Shown: positions 63,409 to 64,000 of the stretch, piece after piece
Position numbering within the stretch: position 1 is the stretch's first letter
Layout of the letters: each line of letters starts with the position of its first letter
NCBI RefSeq assembly: GCF_900129855.1
Contig: NZ_LT670819.1
Location: 1 to 64,000, forward strand
DNA from: Streptomyces sp. 3214.6
GTDB lineage: Bacteria; Actinomycetota; Actinomycetes; Streptomycetales; Streptomycetaceae
Direction: 5' to 3'
DNA: 64,000 bases
Translations under genes and position numbers: made by a program
Notes under the pieces: generated by a model
What the model saw: the letters and a program-made list of their open reading frames with translations, nothing else
Databases searched by the model: none
What the model was told of the DNA's origin: nothing

Positions 63409-64000
63409 CTACTTCGCCAGCTGCGCGTACATATCCGTCAGATCGCCGGCCAGCTTCGCCTTCGCCCAGCGGGTGATGTCGTCGGCCAGCACCTCGTGCG
63501 CTCCCGTCTCGACCCCGTCGAGTGCGGCCACGGCGACATCGCGGGGGTTCGACTTAGGTGCATCGACACTCGCCGCCATGTCGGTGTCGACGTAGGCCAC
63601 ATGAAGCCCGGTGACCTGGATGCCGCGCGGGCGCAGCTGCAGACGCAGGGAGTTGGTCTGGGACCACATCGCGGCCTTGGAGGCGCTGTAGGAGGTGCCG
63701 TCGGCCAGCCAGGACAGCACCGAGTGGACGTTGAGGATGTGACCGCCGCCGTTGCGTTCAAGCGTGGGCACGAAGGCGCGGGTGACCAGCAGCGGTCCGT
63801 AGAAGTTGGTCTCGAAGTCCCGGCGTATGTCATCGACCGAGGAGTCGAGGTAGTTGGCATTGGCCGAGGCGCCGGCGTTGTTGATCAGGATGGTGACGTC
63901 CTGGGTCTGTGCGGCGACAGCCGCCACAGAGTCTGGGTTGGTGACCTCCAGGGGCAGGGGGACTGCGTCGAGGTGCGCCACGGTACGCGGATCGCGCGCC
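63409..64000 (-). CDS. SDR-family oxidoreductase, 5' end beyond window
   Basis: The frame is open to the right edge and reads ARDPRTVAHLDAVPLPLEVTN, the usual sequence after the Rossmann glycines, which lie outside. Inside are LINNAGASANANYLD, LNVHSVLSW and YSASKAAMWS (catalytic Ser, Tyr and Lys). It resembles the SDR at 59392 along its whole visible length. It is 26 bp upstream of the epoxide-hydrolase-like gene and probably in one transcript with it. Confidence 0.9.
   Translation of the reverse strand, partial: ARDPRTVAHLDAVPLPLEVTNPDSVAAVAAQTQDVTILINNAGASANANYLDSSVDDIRRDFETNFYGPLLVTRAFVPTLERNGGGHILNVHSVLSWLADGTSYSASKAAMWSQTNSLRLQLRPRGIQVTGLHVAYVDTDMAASVDAPKSNPRDVAVAALDGVETGAHEVLADDITRWAKAKLAGDLTDMYAQLAK

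Noticed and set aside
1..64000. tRNA or rRNA genes
   Set aside because: No cloverleaf with a TTCRANNCY-type arm or rRNA-like block was noticed, but a dedicated scan was not possible.

Overview
The window reads as Streptomyces or a close relative. GC content is very high, codon third positions are almost all G or C, and genes are chained by ATGA/GTGA stop-start overlaps. The gene families are typical of Streptomyces accessory DNA, and the rare leucine codon TTA, which needs the bldA tRNA in that genus, occurs in selected genes. I saw no rRNA, tRNA or CRISPR array.

Layout. (1) 1-8.4 kb is mixed and partly decayed: a cut-off STAND-type TPR ATPase, a secreted HNH-like lipoprotein, a membrane-anchored Mrr-like nuclease coupled to a small repeat protein, a frameshifted phosphotransferase next to a broken aldo/keto reductase, and a small DNA-binding gene with an in-frame TAG. 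(2) 8.5-15 kb holds two divergent operons. One has a resolvase-like protein, a histidine-kinase-like ATPase, a SAH-hydrolase-like protein and a Nudix hydrolase. The other has an XRE regulator, YdcF and WbqC. Tandem 11-bp repeats lie between them. (3) 15.0-18.3 kb has no large gene but holds a 1.6-kb imperfect inverted repeat centred near 16,587. Its arms are ladders of different short words. Beside it is a 44-residue peptide gene with a near-perfect ribosome binding site. (4) 18.3-40.6 kb is a DNA-processing and defence island. It carries a five-gene operon (SF2 helicase with helicase-associated repeats, SF1 helicase, unknown protein, Cas4/Dna2-like iron-sulfur nuclease, coiled-coil protein) divergent from sbcD-sbcC, then an XRE-ImmA peptidase/PIN toxin pair, then a complete Wadjet operon of the DUF2397/DUF2398/SMC/DUF2399 kind whose jetA and jetC each contain a TTA codon. 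(5) 40.6-43.7 kb has two SDR genes and a decayed IS5-type transposase. (6) 44.0-52.3 kb is a probable sulfur-scavenging unit: a solute-binding lipoprotein, a GNAT, a FAD/NAD-binding protein and two NtaA-family flavin monooxygenases. Homologous 38-residue leader peptides, each with its own TTGACA promoter, face inward from both ends. (7) 53-64 kb is a catabolic cluster: LysR, CaiB CoA-transferase, acyl-CoA dehydrogenase, thiolase, HxlR, alpha/beta hydrolases and SDRs.

How they fit together. Two regulatory motifs recur on both sides of the sulfur unit, an HxlR-type AACTA...TAGTT site and a LysR-type CAATATCT...TAGGTATTGGA site. This suggests that the SDR genes at 40.6-42.8 kb and the catabolic cluster at 53-64 kb form one regulon, interrupted by the IS and the sulfur unit. 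The helicase-nuclease operon plus SbcCD looks like a prokaryotic DNA-end-processing set, comparable to Mre11-Rad50 with Dna2 and a helicase. It is my best candidate for an undescribed system. The adjacent giant palindrome is the most unusual DNA structure in the window.
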